This document shows, in pieces, positions 26,665 to 35,198 of a stretch of 64,000 nucleotides of DNA (positions within the stretch are counted from its first letter, which is position 1; each line of letters begins with the position of its first letter). The stretch is from Pseudonocardia alaniniphila. Its GTDB lineage: Bacteria > Actinomycetota > Actinomycetes > Mycobacteriales > Pseudonocardiaceae. A model generated the notes under the pieces. The model did not search any database and was not told where the DNA came from. It worked only from the letters and a program-made list of their open reading frames with translations. Where the stretch lies: the NCBI RefSeq assembly GCF_022524485.1, contig NZ_JAKXMK010000042.1, positions 1-64,000 on the forward strand, read 5' to 3'. Both the position numbers and the translations under genes were made by a program.

Positions 26665-27303
26665 GTGGCGAGCCCAGCTCTGCCGGAGCGACCCGGCGCG
26701 CGCGGGGCCGCGCCCACGCCGGCACGCCCGGTGGGCGAGGCGGGGATCCTGGACGCAGCTCTCGCGGTGATGGCGGAGCACGGCTACCACGGCACGTCGG
26801 TGCGGGACATCGCCGAGCGCGCGGGAGTGAGCCCGGCGGCGCTCTACCACCACTTCACGTCGAAGCAGCAGGTGCTCGCCACGATCATGGAGCGCGGGAT
26901 CAAGGCGCTGCTGGAGCGCACCCATGCGGCGCTGGCGGACGCGGGCGACGAGCCTGCGGCCAGGCTGCGGGCGCTCGTCGACGTGCAGGTGCTGTTCCAC
27001 CTCCAGGACCAGCGGGGCACGTTGCTCGGCACGAGCGAGCTGCGTGCGCTGGAGGAGCCGGTGCGCAGCCGGCACATCGCCAAGCGCCAGCAGCAGCAGC
27101 GCCTGTTCGACGGGGTGGTCACCGAGGGCGTGGAGCGCGGTGTGTTCACGACGCCGATCCCGCTGGAGGCCGCGCGGGCGATCGTCGTGATGTGCACCGG
27201 TGTGGCGAGCTGGTTCTCCCCGCGAGGCCGGATGAGCCGCGCCGAGGTGGTGCGCCGCTACCAGCGGCTCGCGCTCGACATGGTGGGAGCGCACGAGTCC
27301 TGA
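26665..27303 (+). CDS. TetR/AcrR-family transcriptional regulator
   Basis: A 212-residue regulator. The N-terminal helix-turn-helix runs ILDAALAVMAEHGYHGTSVRDIAERAGVSPAALYHHFTSKQQ (about 28-69), with the typical ALYHHF recognition helix, and is followed by an all-helical ligand domain. GTG start with GAGGAGG upstream, 65 bp after the hydrolase gene in the same direction, so it is probably carried by the operon it helps control. It is one of two candidates in the window for binding the repeated AACGATCGTT-type operator; the other is at 36,227-36,877. The inducer is likely an acyl-CoA or pathway intermediate, by family precedent. Confidence 0.92.
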   Translation: MASPALPERPGARGAAPTPARPVGEAGILDAALAVMAEHGYHGTSVRDIAERAGVSPAALYHHFTSKQQVLATIMERGIKALLERTHAALADAGDEPAARLRALVDVQVLFHLQDQRGTLLGTSELRALEEPVRSRHIAKRQQQQRLFDGVVTEGVERGVFTTPIPLEAARAIVVMCTGVASWFSPRGRMSRAEVVRRYQRLALDMVGAHES

Positions 27304-27325
27304 CGCCCGGGTCGGGGTGGCCGCG

Positions 27326-28735
27326 ATGACGGCCACCGCGATCCTCGACGGGCGTCCCGTCGACGCGTCCGACCCGGACGTGCTCGCCTGCCTGCTCGCG
27401 CGCAGGCTCACCACGGTGCTGGGTGCCGACGTGGCGGTCGAGCAGCTCACCCGCCTCACCGGTGGAGCGAGCCGGGAGACGTGGTCGTTCACCGCACGCA
27501 CCGGCGACGCGCGCCGCAGGCTCGTGCTGCGCCGTGACCCGCCCGGTGCCGGACGGTTCCTGGGCGGCCATCCGGAGGGGATGGCCTGGGAGGCCGCCGC
27601 CATCGCCGCCGCGCAGACCGCGGACGTGCCCGTGCCGCTGCTCGTCGACTCCGGCACCGACCTGACCGTGTTCGGCTCGCCGTATCTGGTCACCGAGTAC
27701 GTCGACGGCGAGACGATCGCGCGCAGGTTGTTGCGCGAACCGCAGTACGCGAGCGCGCGGGAGTCGATGGCCGCCGAGCTGGGCCGGACCCTCGCCCGGA
27801 TCCACGGCGTGGCTCTCGATGCCGTGCCGGACCTGGAGTCCCACGACCCTCTCGAGCACCTGCTGGCGAGCTACGACGCGGTGGGCGAGCCGTTGCCGAC
27901 GATCGAGATCGCGTTGCGGTGGCTCGAGCGGCACCGGCCGGACCCGGTGGCGGAGACCGTGGTGCACGGAGACTTCCGCACCGGAAACCTGATCATCGGC
28001 CCCGACGGGCTGCGCGCCGTGCTCGACTGGGAGTTGGTGCATCGCGGTGACCCGCGCGAGGACCTCGGCTGGTTGTGCGTGAAGTGCTGGCGGTTCGGCT
28101 CGGAGCTGCCGGTGGGTGGGTTCGGCACCGTCGACCAGCTGCTCGACGGCTACGCGGAGGTTGCGGGCACACGGCCCGACCCGCAGGCGGTGCTGTGGTG
28201 GCAGATCTATGGCACCGCACGGTGGGCCGTGGGCTGCCGGGCGATGGCCGAGCGGCACCTGTCCGGCCGGGCGCCGTCGGTGGAGATGGCCGCCATCGGC
28301 AGGCGCGTCTGCGAGCAGGAGCACGACCTGCTGCTCGCCCTCGGGCTGCCTGCCGAACCCGCGGAGTACGGGCCGCCTGCCGTCGAGTCCGATCTGCACG
28401 GCAGCCCCACCTCCGCCGACCTGGTCGGCGCCGTCGTGCATTTCCTGCGTGAGGAGCTGATGCCCGGCACCGAGGGCCGGCTGAACTTCCTGGCGCGCGT
28501 GGCCGCCAACGTGCTCGACGGCGTCGGCCGTGAGCTGCGGCTCGGGCCCGAGCAGGAACGCCGCCACGCCGAGCGGCTCGCCCGGTTCGGGGTCACCGAC
28601 CAGGCCGGGCTGGCCGCGGCCATCCGTTCCGGCGAGATCGACGCGGACGATCCGGCGCTGCTCGCCGCCGTCCGGGCCGCGGTGACCGACCGGCTCGCCG
28701 TGGCGAACCCGCGTTACCTGTCCCACCCGGGCTGA
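27326..28735 (+). CDS. Phosphotransferase (APH-like) family protein with C-terminal DUF6285-like region
   Basis: About 469 residues. The first 340 form an aminoglycoside-phosphotransferase-like kinase fold: LTGGASRETWSF as nucleotide loop, VTEYVDGETI as hinge, VVHGDFRTGNLII (HxDxxxxN catalytic loop, about 213-225) and AVLDWELVHRGDP (metal Asp). Such proteins accompany acyl-CoA dehydrogenases in many actinomycete catabolic clusters, where they are not resistance enzymes; a role in phosphorylating a pathway alcohol is possible. The last 110 residues (from SDLHGSPTSADLVGAVVHFL) form a separate helical segment resembling DUF6285, which I recall as usually a stand-alone neighbour, so this may be a fusion. 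An upstream in-frame GTG at 27,317 is an alternative start. Confidence 0.86.
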   Translation: MTATAILDGRPVDASDPDVLACLLARRLTTVLGADVAVEQLTRLTGGASRETWSFTARTGDARRRLVLRRDPPGAGRFLGGHPEGMAWEAAAIAAAQTADVPVPLLVDSGTDLTVFGSPYLVTEYVDGETIARRLLREPQYASARESMAAELGRTLARIHGVALDAVPDLESHDPLEHLLASYDAVGEPLPTIEIALRWLERHRPDPVAETVVHGDFRTGNLIIGPDGLRAVLDWELVHRGDPREDLGWLCVKCWRFGSELPVGGFGTVDQLLDGYAEVAGTRPDPQAVLWWQIYGTARWAVGCRAMAERHLSGRAPSVEMAAIGRRVCEQEHDLLLALGLPAEPAEYGPPAVESDLHGSPTSADLVGAVVHFLREELMPGTEGRLNFLARVAANVLDGVGRELRLGPEQERRHAERLARFGVTDQAGLAAAIRSGEIDADDPALLAAVRAAVTDRLAVANPRYLSHPG

Positions 28736-28781
28736 CCGGGAGGGACGGCCGAAACACCGACCGAACAAGCGGAGTGGATCG

Positions 28782-30342
28782 ATGAGGATCTCCGACGTGC
28801 TGGCGTTCTCCGCGGAGCGCGCCCCTGAGGTGACCGCGCTGACGTTCGAGGACCGTTCGTGGAGCTACCGGGAGCTCTACGCGGACGTGTGCCGCTTCGC
28901 GCACGGCCTCGGCGAGCTCGCCGGCCCCGGCGACAGGGTGGCGGTGCTGACGGAGAACAACCCGGAGTACGTCCTGGCCTACTACGGAGTGCCGCTCGCC
29001 GGGATGGCCCTCGTCTTCGTGAACTACCGGCTCTCGCCGCGGGAGGTCGTCGACGTCCTGTTGGACTCGCGCCCTGCCGTGCTCATCACCGAGGAGAAGT
29101 TCCTGCGGACGGCGCGGGCGGCGGCCGAGGCGGTCGAGTCGGTCACCACGATCGTCAGCGTCGACTCCGCGGCGCCGGGGACGGTGTCCCTCGCGTCCCT
29201 CATGGACGGACGGCCGGTGACCGAGCCCGCGGCCTCGGACCCGGACGCCCCGGCCTGGCTGCTCTACACGTCCGGCACGACGGGGCGGGCGAAGGGCGCC
29301 GTGCTCACCCATCGCAACGTCACGGCCCGCGGTGACGAACGCGGGCGTGAGCTGGGAGACCGGCGACGAGTGGCCCGCGGTGTCGCTGTGCCCGTGGCCG
29401 CTGTGCCACATCGCGGGCTACGGGGTGGTCGTCTCGCACCTGCACGCCGACACGGTGGTGCTGCTGCGCCGCTACGACCCGGACGGCTTCCTCGCCGCCA
29501 TGCAGCAGCACAGGGTCACCGCCACCACGGTGGCGCCGACGATGCTGGCGATGCTCCTGCGCCATCCCTCGCTCGCCCGTTACGACACGTCGTCGATCAC
29601 GCGGATCGGGTACGGGTCGGCCCCGATGCCGGTGGCGACGCTGAGGGAGGCGATGACGCACTTTCCGAACGCGATGTTCCAGACCGGCTTCGGGATGACC
29701 GAGCTGGCGGGCAACGTGCTCGTGCACAGCGCCGAGGACCACGTCGCCGCCCTCGATGGCCGCACCGACCTGCTGGCCTCGGTCGGCAGGCCGATGGCGC
29801 TGTCCGCGGTGCGGGTGGTCGACGACACCGGCGCCGAGTGCGCCCCCGGCGTCGTCGGCGAGCTGGTGATCCGGGGCGAGCAGGTGTGCTCGGGGTACTG
29901 GGACCGGCCCGACGCCACCAGCGACGCGTTCCGTGACGGCTGGTTCCACAGCGGCGACCTCGCCCGCAGGGACGCCGACGGCTACTTCTACATCGTCGAC
30001 CGGTTGAAGGACATCATCCTCACGGGCGGGGAGAACGTGTACTCCCGCGAGGTCGAGGAGGTGCTGCACCACCACCCGGGGGTCGTCGCCGCGGCCGTGG
30101 TCGCGGCACCGGACGAGGTGTGGGGCGAGCGGGTGGTCGCCGTGATCGAGCCCGTCGCCGGTCAGGAGCCGACCGAGGAGGAGATCCGCGCGTTCTGCCG
30201 GCCGCGGCTCGCCGGCTACAAGTGCCCGCGGCAGGTGATGATCCTGCCCGAGCTGCCGCGCAACACCGTGGGCAAGGTGCTCAAGCGGCAGCTGCGGGAG
30301 CTGGTCCGCGACGACATTGACAACGCACTGACCCCTTCGTAG
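28782..30342 (+). pseudogene. Acyl-CoA synthetase, interrupted by a frameshift
   Basis: Two overlapping frames together make a complete class I acyl-CoA ligase of about 519 residues. The first frame carries the N-terminus to the P-loop LLYTSGTTGRAKGAVLTHRNVTA (to about 29,328). The second carries SWETGDEWPAVSLCPWPLCHIAGYG, TGFGMTELAGN, GWFHSGDLARRDADGY, DIILTGGENVYSREVEE and the terminal GKVLKRQLRE lysine motif. The join is at the CCC run 29,326-29,328: removing one C gives continuous HRNVTAAVTNAGVSW. The gene is either a recent pseudogene, a sequencing error in a GC-rich run, or (less likely) subject to frameshifting. No other defect was seen. It lies 46 bp after the phosphotransferase gene in the same unit. 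Confidence 0.85.
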
Positions 30343-30345
30343 CGT

Positions 30346-30361
30346 CTTAACGAACGTTCAG
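30346..30361. promoter_or_regulatory. Regulon operator copy d (SMP-30 / ligase / SDR operon)
   Basis: CTTAACGAACGTTCAG, with AACG and CGTT arms around an AA centre. It starts four bases after the stop of the frameshifted ligase gene and 36 bp before the lactonase start. This marks an internal promoter and a new transcription unit. Confidence 0.65.
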
Positions 30362-30396
30362 CCAGTAAATCGTTTCCCCCGACGAAGGGCTGGAAC

Positions 30397-31356
30397 ATGG
30401 TCAGCGTTGATCCCCGAGCCGCTGAGCTGCGCGTGGTCGCCTCCGGGTTGCAGTTCCCCGAGGGCCCCATCGCGTTGCGGGACGGGAGCGTCCTGCTCGT
30501 CGAGATCCAGAGGGGCACCCTCTCGCGGGTCGCCCCGGACGGCAAGGTCACCGTCGTGGCGGAGCTCGGCGGCGGCCCCAACGGCGCGGCGATCGGCCCC
30601 GACGGTGCCGCGTACGTCTGCAACAACGGCGGCTTCGAGTGGCACGACCGCGGCGGGATCACCGCGCCCGGGCACCAGCCCGCCGGCTACATCGGTGGTC
30701 GCATCCAGCGTGTGGTCCTCGACGGGCCGGACGCCGGCACCGTCACCGACCTGTACACCGAGTGCGACGGCCGGCCGCTTCGTGGCCCCAACGACATCGT
30801 GTTCGACGCCCAGGGCGGGTTCTGGTTCACCGACCTCGGCAAGAGCCGCGCCCGCGACAACGACACCGGTTCGCTCTACTACGCCCTGCCCGACGGCTCG
30901 TCGATCACGGAGGTGGTGCACCCTCTGACGCAGCCGAACGGCGTGGGCCTCTCGCCCGACGGCTCCCGGGTCTACGTGGCCGAGACCGGGCCAGGCCGGG
31001 TCTGGTGCTGGGACGTCGCCGGGCCTGCCGAGGTGCGGCCCGCGAACGGGGGCATCGGCCCCGGCGGTGCCACCCTGCTGCACGGCTTCGCCGGATATCA
31101 GCTGCTCGACTCGCTCGCCGTCGACGGCGACGGCAACGTGTGCGTCGCCACCCTGATCACGGGGGCGGTCAGCGTGATCGCACCGGACGGCACGCTCGTG
31201 CGGCAGGTGCCGGTGCCCGACCCCGACCCGTTCGTCACCAACATCTGCTTCGCGGGAGCCGGCTCGCGCACCGCGTACGTCACCTCGTCCGGTCGCGGGC
31301 TTCTCTACGCCACGCAGTGGCACACCACAGGTATCGACCTCGCGTTCTCGGCATGA
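30397..31356 (+). CDS. SMP-30/gluconolactonase/LRE-family protein
   Basis: A 319-residue six-bladed beta-propeller of the SMP-30/gluconolactonase family, typically calcium-dependent lactone hydrolases. Metal-site segments are LQFPEGPIAL (Glu, about 22-31), GPNDIVFDAQGGFWFTD (Asn, about 130-146), TQPNGVGLSPDG (Asn, about 179-190) and LDSLAVDGDGNVCVA (Asp, about 235-249). ATG start, 36 bp after operator copy d. Its stop overlaps the next ligase start (ATGA). Lactone opening followed by acid activation would fit downstream of a Baeyer-Villiger oxidation, which makes lactones; this is inference from context. Confidence 0.9.
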   Translation: MVSVDPRAAELRVVASGLQFPEGPIALRDGSVLLVEIQRGTLSRVAPDGKVTVVAELGGGPNGAAIGPDGAAYVCNNGGFEWHDRGGITAPGHQPAGYIGGRIQRVVLDGPDAGTVTDLYTECDGRPLRGPNDIVFDAQGGFWFTDLGKSRARDNDTGSLYYALPDGSSITEVVHPLTQPNGVGLSPDGSRVYVAETGPGRVWCWDVAGPAEVRPANGGIGPGGATLLHGFAGYQLLDSLAVDGDGNVCVATLITGAVSVIAPDGTLVRQVPVPDPDPFVTNICFAGAGSRTAYVTSSGRGLLYATQWHTTGIDLAFSA

Positions 31357-33089
31357 CCACCGCCAGTAGCGCTGTTGCTCGACGGGCCGAGCTGGTGGCC
31401 CGGTTCACCGCTGCGGGGGCGGAGTTCGAGATCGTCGAGAAGACCGTGTGGGGAATCCCCATGCGGGTGTACTCCGGTGGTCCGCAGACGCTGCGCGAGC
31501 TCGTGCTCGCGAGCGCCGCGTTCGGTGAGCGCGACTATCTCGTCTACGGCACCCAGCGCTGGACCTTCGCGGAGCACCTGCGGCAGGCCACCGGCCTGGC
31601 GCGGTGCCTCGTCGAGGAGTACGGCCTGCGCCGGGGCGACCGGCTCGCGGTGACCATGCGCAACTATCCGGAGTGGTCCCCGATCTTCTACGCCGCCCAC
31701 CTGGCCGGTCTCGTGCTGGTCCCGCTCAACGCGTGGTGGACGGCGCCGGAGCTGCGCTACGCGCTCGTCGACTCGGGCGCACGGTTCGTCGTGGCCGACG
31801 CCGAGCGCACCGCGCTGATCGCGCCGCAGCTGGCCGACCTCGGGGGCATCCCTCTGGCGGAGGTGCGCGGCGGGGCCAGGACGGCGCCGGGGGTGCGCCG
31901 GTGGGCGGAGCTGCTCGACTCGCTCGACCCGCACGCGAGCGCCCCGGACGTCGAGGTGGCGCCCGACGACGACGCGACGATCCTCTACACCTCGGGCACC
32001 ACCGGGCGGCCCAAGGGCGCGATCGGCAGCCACCGCAACCATTGCACGAACGTCCGCAACATCCAGCTCGGCGCCTACGTCGCCGCCGCGATGGCGGGCG
32101 GCGGCGAGCCGCCCCCGCGCCGCCCGGACGCGCCGCAGCAGGGTGCGCTGTGTGCCTTCCCGCTGTTCCACATCGCGGGGATCACCCGGATCTGCTACTC
32201 GGTGCTGACCGGCGAGAAGCTCGCCACGCAGTACAAGTGGGACCGGGTCGAGGCCCTCGATCTGGTGCGGCGCGAGAAGCTCACCAACGTGTCCGGCGTG
32301 CCGACCGTCATGCGGGAGTTCGCCGAGGACGCCGCGGCCGACCCCGGCCGGGTGCCGACACTGACCGGGATCAGCATGGGCGGCACGCCGGTGCCGCCGG
32401 ACCTGATCGGGAGCATCGACACGGGCTTCTCCTCGCTGGTGGGATCGGCCAACGGGTACGGCCTGACCGAGACGACGTCCGCGGTCGTGTCCAACAGCGG
32501 GGCCGACTACGTGGCCCGCCCCGACAGCGTCGGGCGGTGCATGCCGGGGGCGGACGTGCGGGTGGTCGATCCGGTCGATGGGCAGGACGTGCCCGACGGT
32601 GAGGTCGGGGAGCTGTGGTTCCGTGGGCCGAACGTCGTGCGCGGTTACTGGAACAATCCGGAGGCCACCGCGGCGGCGTTCACCGACGGCTGGTTCCACA
32701 CAGGTGACCTGGGCCGGATGCGCGACGGTTGGATCTACGTGGTCGACCGGATGAAGGACGTGGTGATCCGCGGCGGGGAGAACATCTACTGCGCCGAGGT
32801 CGAGGCCGCGCTGTTCGACCACCCCGCGGTGGCCGATGTGGCGATCGTCGGGGTGCCGCACGCGTCGCTGGGTGAGGAGGCGGTCGCCGTGGTGCACCTG
32901 CGCCCCGGTACCCAGCCCGGGCCGGCCACGGCGGCGGACCTGCGCGCGCACGTCGGAGAGCGGCTCGCGTCGTTCAAGGTGCCCGCGCACGTCCTGTTCC
33001 GCGACGAGCCGCTGCCACGCACGTCGAGCGGGAAGGTGCTCAAGCGTGACCTGCGTGGCCCCGTGGCCACGGAGCTGGCGGGCAGGTAA
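31353..33089 (+). CDS. Acyl-CoA synthetase (class I adenylate-forming)
   Basis: A 578-residue ligase. Motifs are ILYTSGTTGRPKGAIGSHRNH (about 209-229), NGYGLTETTSAVVSN (about 368-382), GWFHTGDLGRMRDGW (about 447-461), DVVIRGGENIYCAEVEAAL and a terminal SGKVLKRDLRG. The N-terminus has about 50 extra residues relative to the FadD5-like pair (VEKTVWGIPMRVYSGGP), which recalls ligases of steroid and terpenoid acids. The ATG overlaps the lactonase stop, so the two genes are coupled. An SDR follows 63 bp later. Confidence 0.92.
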   Translation: MTTASSAVARRAELVARFTAAGAEFEIVEKTVWGIPMRVYSGGPQTLRELVLASAAFGERDYLVYGTQRWTFAEHLRQATGLARCLVEEYGLRRGDRLAVTMRNYPEWSPIFYAAHLAGLVLVPLNAWWTAPELRYALVDSGARFVVADAERTALIAPQLADLGGIPLAEVRGGARTAPGVRRWAELLDSLDPHASAPDVEVAPDDDATILYTSGTTGRPKGAIGSHRNHCTNVRNIQLGAYVAAAMAGGGEPPPRRPDAPQQGALCAFPLFHIAGITRICYSVLTGEKLATQYKWDRVEALDLVRREKLTNVSGVPTVMREFAEDAAADPGRVPTLTGISMGGTPVPPDLIGSIDTGFSSLVGSANGYGLTETTSAVVSNSGADYVARPDSVGRCMPGADVRVVDPVDGQDVPDGEVGELWFRGPNVVRGYWNNPEATAAAFTDGWFHTGDLGRMRDGWIYVVDRMKDVVIRGGENIYCAEVEAALFDHPAVADVAIVGVPHASLGEEAVAVVHLRPGTQPGPATAADLRAHVGERLASFKVPAHVLFRDEPLPRTSSGKVLKRDLRGPVATELAGR

Positions 33090-33152
33090 GTCCACCTGTC
33101 ACGCACGACTGCCGCGAGGCGGCACCGTCCACTGTCGCATGAGGAGCTGACC

Positions 33153-33917
33153 ATGGAGATCGCGGACACGACCACCCTGCTCACCGGCGGGGCCTCCGGC
33201 CTCGGCCAGGCCACCGCACGGCGGCTCGTCGAGGGCGGCGGCCGGGTGGTGATCGCGGACCTGCCGATGTCGTCGGGCGCGGACCTGGCCAAGGAGCTCG
33301 GCGCCGCCGCCACGTTCGTCGCAGCGGACGTCACCGAGCCCGAGCAGATCGAGGCTGCGCTCGACGTCGTGGCGGAGGTGGGGGAGCTGCGCGCCGTGGT
33401 GCACACGGCGGGCAGCGGCCGGGCCCAGCGGATCGTCGACCGGGAGGGCAACCCGGCCAACGTCGACTGGTTCCGCCAGATCGTGGAGCTCAACCTGATC
33501 GGCTCGTTCAACGTGCTCCGGCTCGCCGCGGCCCGGATGGCCCGGCTGGAGCCGGTCGGGGAGGAGCGTGGCGTGGTCGTCATGACGGCGTCGATCGCCG
33601 CGTTCGACGGCCAGATCGGTCAGGCGTCCTACTCGGCGTCGAAGGCAGGCGTGGTGGGCATGACGCTGGTGGCGGCCCGCGACCTCGCCAGCCGCGGGAT
33701 CCGCGTGTGCACGATCGCGCCTGGCCTGTTCGACACGCCGTTGCTCGGCCGGATGGACGAGGAGAAGAAGGCCGCGCTGGGCGCGCAGGTGCCCCACCCG
33801 CACCGGCTCGGACAGCCCGACGAGTACGGCCGCCTCGCCGTGCAGATCATCGAGAACCCCATGCTCAACGGCGAGACGATCCGGCTCGACGGCGCGCTGC
33901 GCATGGCACCGCGCTGA
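33153..33917 (+). CDS. SDR-family 3-hydroxyacyl-CoA dehydrogenase (type II, HSD10-like)
   Basis: A 254-residue short-chain dehydrogenase. NAD motif TGGASGLGQ (about 11-19), VIADLP for adenosine binding, active-site Ser in MTASIAAFDGQ and YSASKAG (Tyr/Lys, about 156-162). The insertion LEPVGEERGVVVMTASIAAF and the ending AQVPHPHRLGQPDEYGRL..ENPMLNGETIRLDGA are characteristic of the type II 3-hydroxyacyl-CoA dehydrogenases, which oxidise 3-hydroxyacyl-CoA to 3-ketoacyl-CoA. It is the last gene of the lactonase operon. It converges on the thiolase gene, the next beta-oxidation step, with a strong shared terminator between. Confidence 0.9.
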   Translation: MEIADTTTLLTGGASGLGQATARRLVEGGGRVVIADLPMSSGADLAKELGAAATFVAADVTEPEQIEAALDVVAEVGELRAVVHTAGSGRAQRIVDREGNPANVDWFRQIVELNLIGSFNVLRLAAARMARLEPVGEERGVVVMTASIAAFDGQIGQASYSASKAGVVGMTLVAARDLASRGIRVCTIAPGLFDTPLLGRMDEEKKAALGAQVPHPHRLGQPDEYGRLAVQIIENPMLNGETIRLDGALRMAPR

Positions 33918-33934
33918 CCGGCAGCCGCTGAAGG

Positions 33935-33967
33935 GACCGGCCCGTTCGAGGGGTGAACGGGCCGGTC
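33935..33967. terminator. Bidirectional terminator hairpin
   Basis: GACCGGCCCGTTC, a 7-base loop, then GAACGGGCCGGTC: a perfect 13-bp stem between the convergent SDR and thiolase genes (stops at 33,917 and 33,979). It has no T-run, as usual in actinomycetes. Confidence 0.82.
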
Positions 33968-33978
33968 GTGGTCTTCTG

Positions 33979-35121
33979 TCAGACGCGCTCGATGATCGTC
34001 GCGTTGGCCTGGCCACCGCCCTCGCACATGGTCTGCAGGCCGTAGCGGCCGCCGGTGCGCTGCAGCTCGTGCACCAGCTTCGTGGCGAGGATCGCGCCGG
34101 TGGCACCGAGCGGGTGGCCGAGCGCGATCGCCCCGCCGTTGACGTTGGTCTTCTCCAGCGAGGCTCCGGTCTCGTGCGCCCAGGCCAGCACGACGGGGGC
34201 GAACGCCTCGTTGACCTCGAACAGGTCGATGTCGTCGATGCCGAGGCGGGACCGGTTCAACGCGGCCTGGGTGGCGGGGATGGGGCCGGTGAGCATGTAG
34301 ACGGGGTCGTCGCCGACGACCGTGAGGGTGTGCACCCGGGCCAGCGGGGTGAGGTTGTGCGTGCGCAGCGCCTCCTCGGAGGCGATCAGCAGCGCAGCCG
34401 CGCCCACCGACATCTGGCTCGCGACCGCTGCGGTGATCTCCCAGCCTTCGCGAAGGACCTTGAGCTTCGCCATCTGCTCGAGGGATGTGTCGCGGCGTGC
34501 GCCCTCGTCGGTGTCGGCACCGGCGACCGGGGTGATCTGCCCGGCGAAGCGGCCCTCGTCGATCGCCCTGATCGCGCGCCGGTGGCTCTCGAGGGCGAAT
34601 CGCTCCAGGTCGGCGCGGCCGTAGCCCCACTTCTCGCACATCAGTTGCGCGCCGCGGAACTGCGAGATCTCCTGGTCGCCGTACCGCTCGACCCACCCCC
34701 CGCCCTTCGTCGAGACCCCGAGCTCCTTGACGACGGCGGCGTTGGCTCCCATCGGCACCATCGCCATGTTCTCGACGCCTGCCGCGATGACGAGATCCTG
34801 CGTGCCGGACATCACGCCCTGCGCCGCGAAGTGCAGCGCCTGCTGGGACGAGCCGCACTGCCGGTCGATCGTCACCCCGGGCACGCTCTGCGGAAGGCCC
34901 GCGGAGAGCCACGCGGTGCGGGCGATGTCGCCTGCCTGCGGGCCGAGCTGCACCACGCAACCCATGATCACGTCCTCGACCGCGGACGGGTCGATCCCGG
35001 TGCGGTCGACGAGCTCACGCAGGACGTGCGCTCCGAGGTCGGCGGGATGGACGCCGGCGAGCGCCCCCTTGCGCGTGCCGACGGGCGTGCGGACGGCTCC
35101 GACGATGTAGGCCTCAGCCAC
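33979..35121 (-). CDS. Acetyl-CoA C-acyltransferase (thiolase), FadA6-like
   Basis: A 380-residue thiolase cleaving a 3-ketoacyl-CoA with CoA. The nucleophilic cysteine is in TIDRQCGSSQQAL (about Cys 88). RYGDQEISQFRG, GPIPATQAAL, NEAFAPV (His replaced region typical of family), NVNGGAIALGHPLGATG and RYGLQTMCEGGGQANATIIE follow. These blocks closely follow mycobacterial FadA6, the thiolase of steroid ring-C/D breakdown, so a bulky cyclic acyl-CoA substrate is possible. It is a single gene on the minus strand, divergent from an LLM gene with operator copy e between them. Confidence 0.93.
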   Translation of the reverse strand: MAEAYIVGAVRTPVGTRKGALAGVHPADLGAHVLRELVDRTGIDPSAVEDVIMGCVVQLGPQAGDIARTAWLSAGLPQSVPGVTIDRQCGSSQQALHFAAQGVMSGTQDLVIAAGVENMAMVPMGANAAVVKELGVSTKGGGWVERYGDQEISQFRGAQLMCEKWGYGRADLERFALESHRRAIRAIDEGRFAGQITPVAGADTDEGARRDTSLEQMAKLKVLREGWEITAAVASQMSVGAAALLIASEEALRTHNLTPLARVHTLTVVGDDPVYMLTGPIPATQAALNRSRLGIDDIDLFEVNEAFAPVVLAWAHETGASLEKTNVNGGAIALGHPLGATGAILATKLVHELQRTGGRYGLQTMCEGGGQANATIIERV

Positions 35122-35154
35122 CGGATCTCCCCTTCGTCGCGGATTCGACGGTAA

Positions 35155-35170
35155 CTTAACGATCGTACAG
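35155..35170. promoter_or_regulatory. Regulon operator copy e (thiolase / LLM divergent promoter)
   Basis: CTTAACGATCGTACAG, 34 bp from the thiolase start and 28 bp from the LLM start. One bound protein could control both. It matches the other six copies. Confidence 0.7.
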
Positions 35171-35198
35171 TCAGATCACGCAGGACCGGGAGGGTCTG

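Noticed and set aside
27326..28735. Aminoglycoside resistance gene
   Set aside because: The kinase motifs are generic to APH-like proteins, and the location inside an acyl-CoA operon plus the extra C-terminal domain argue for a metabolic role.
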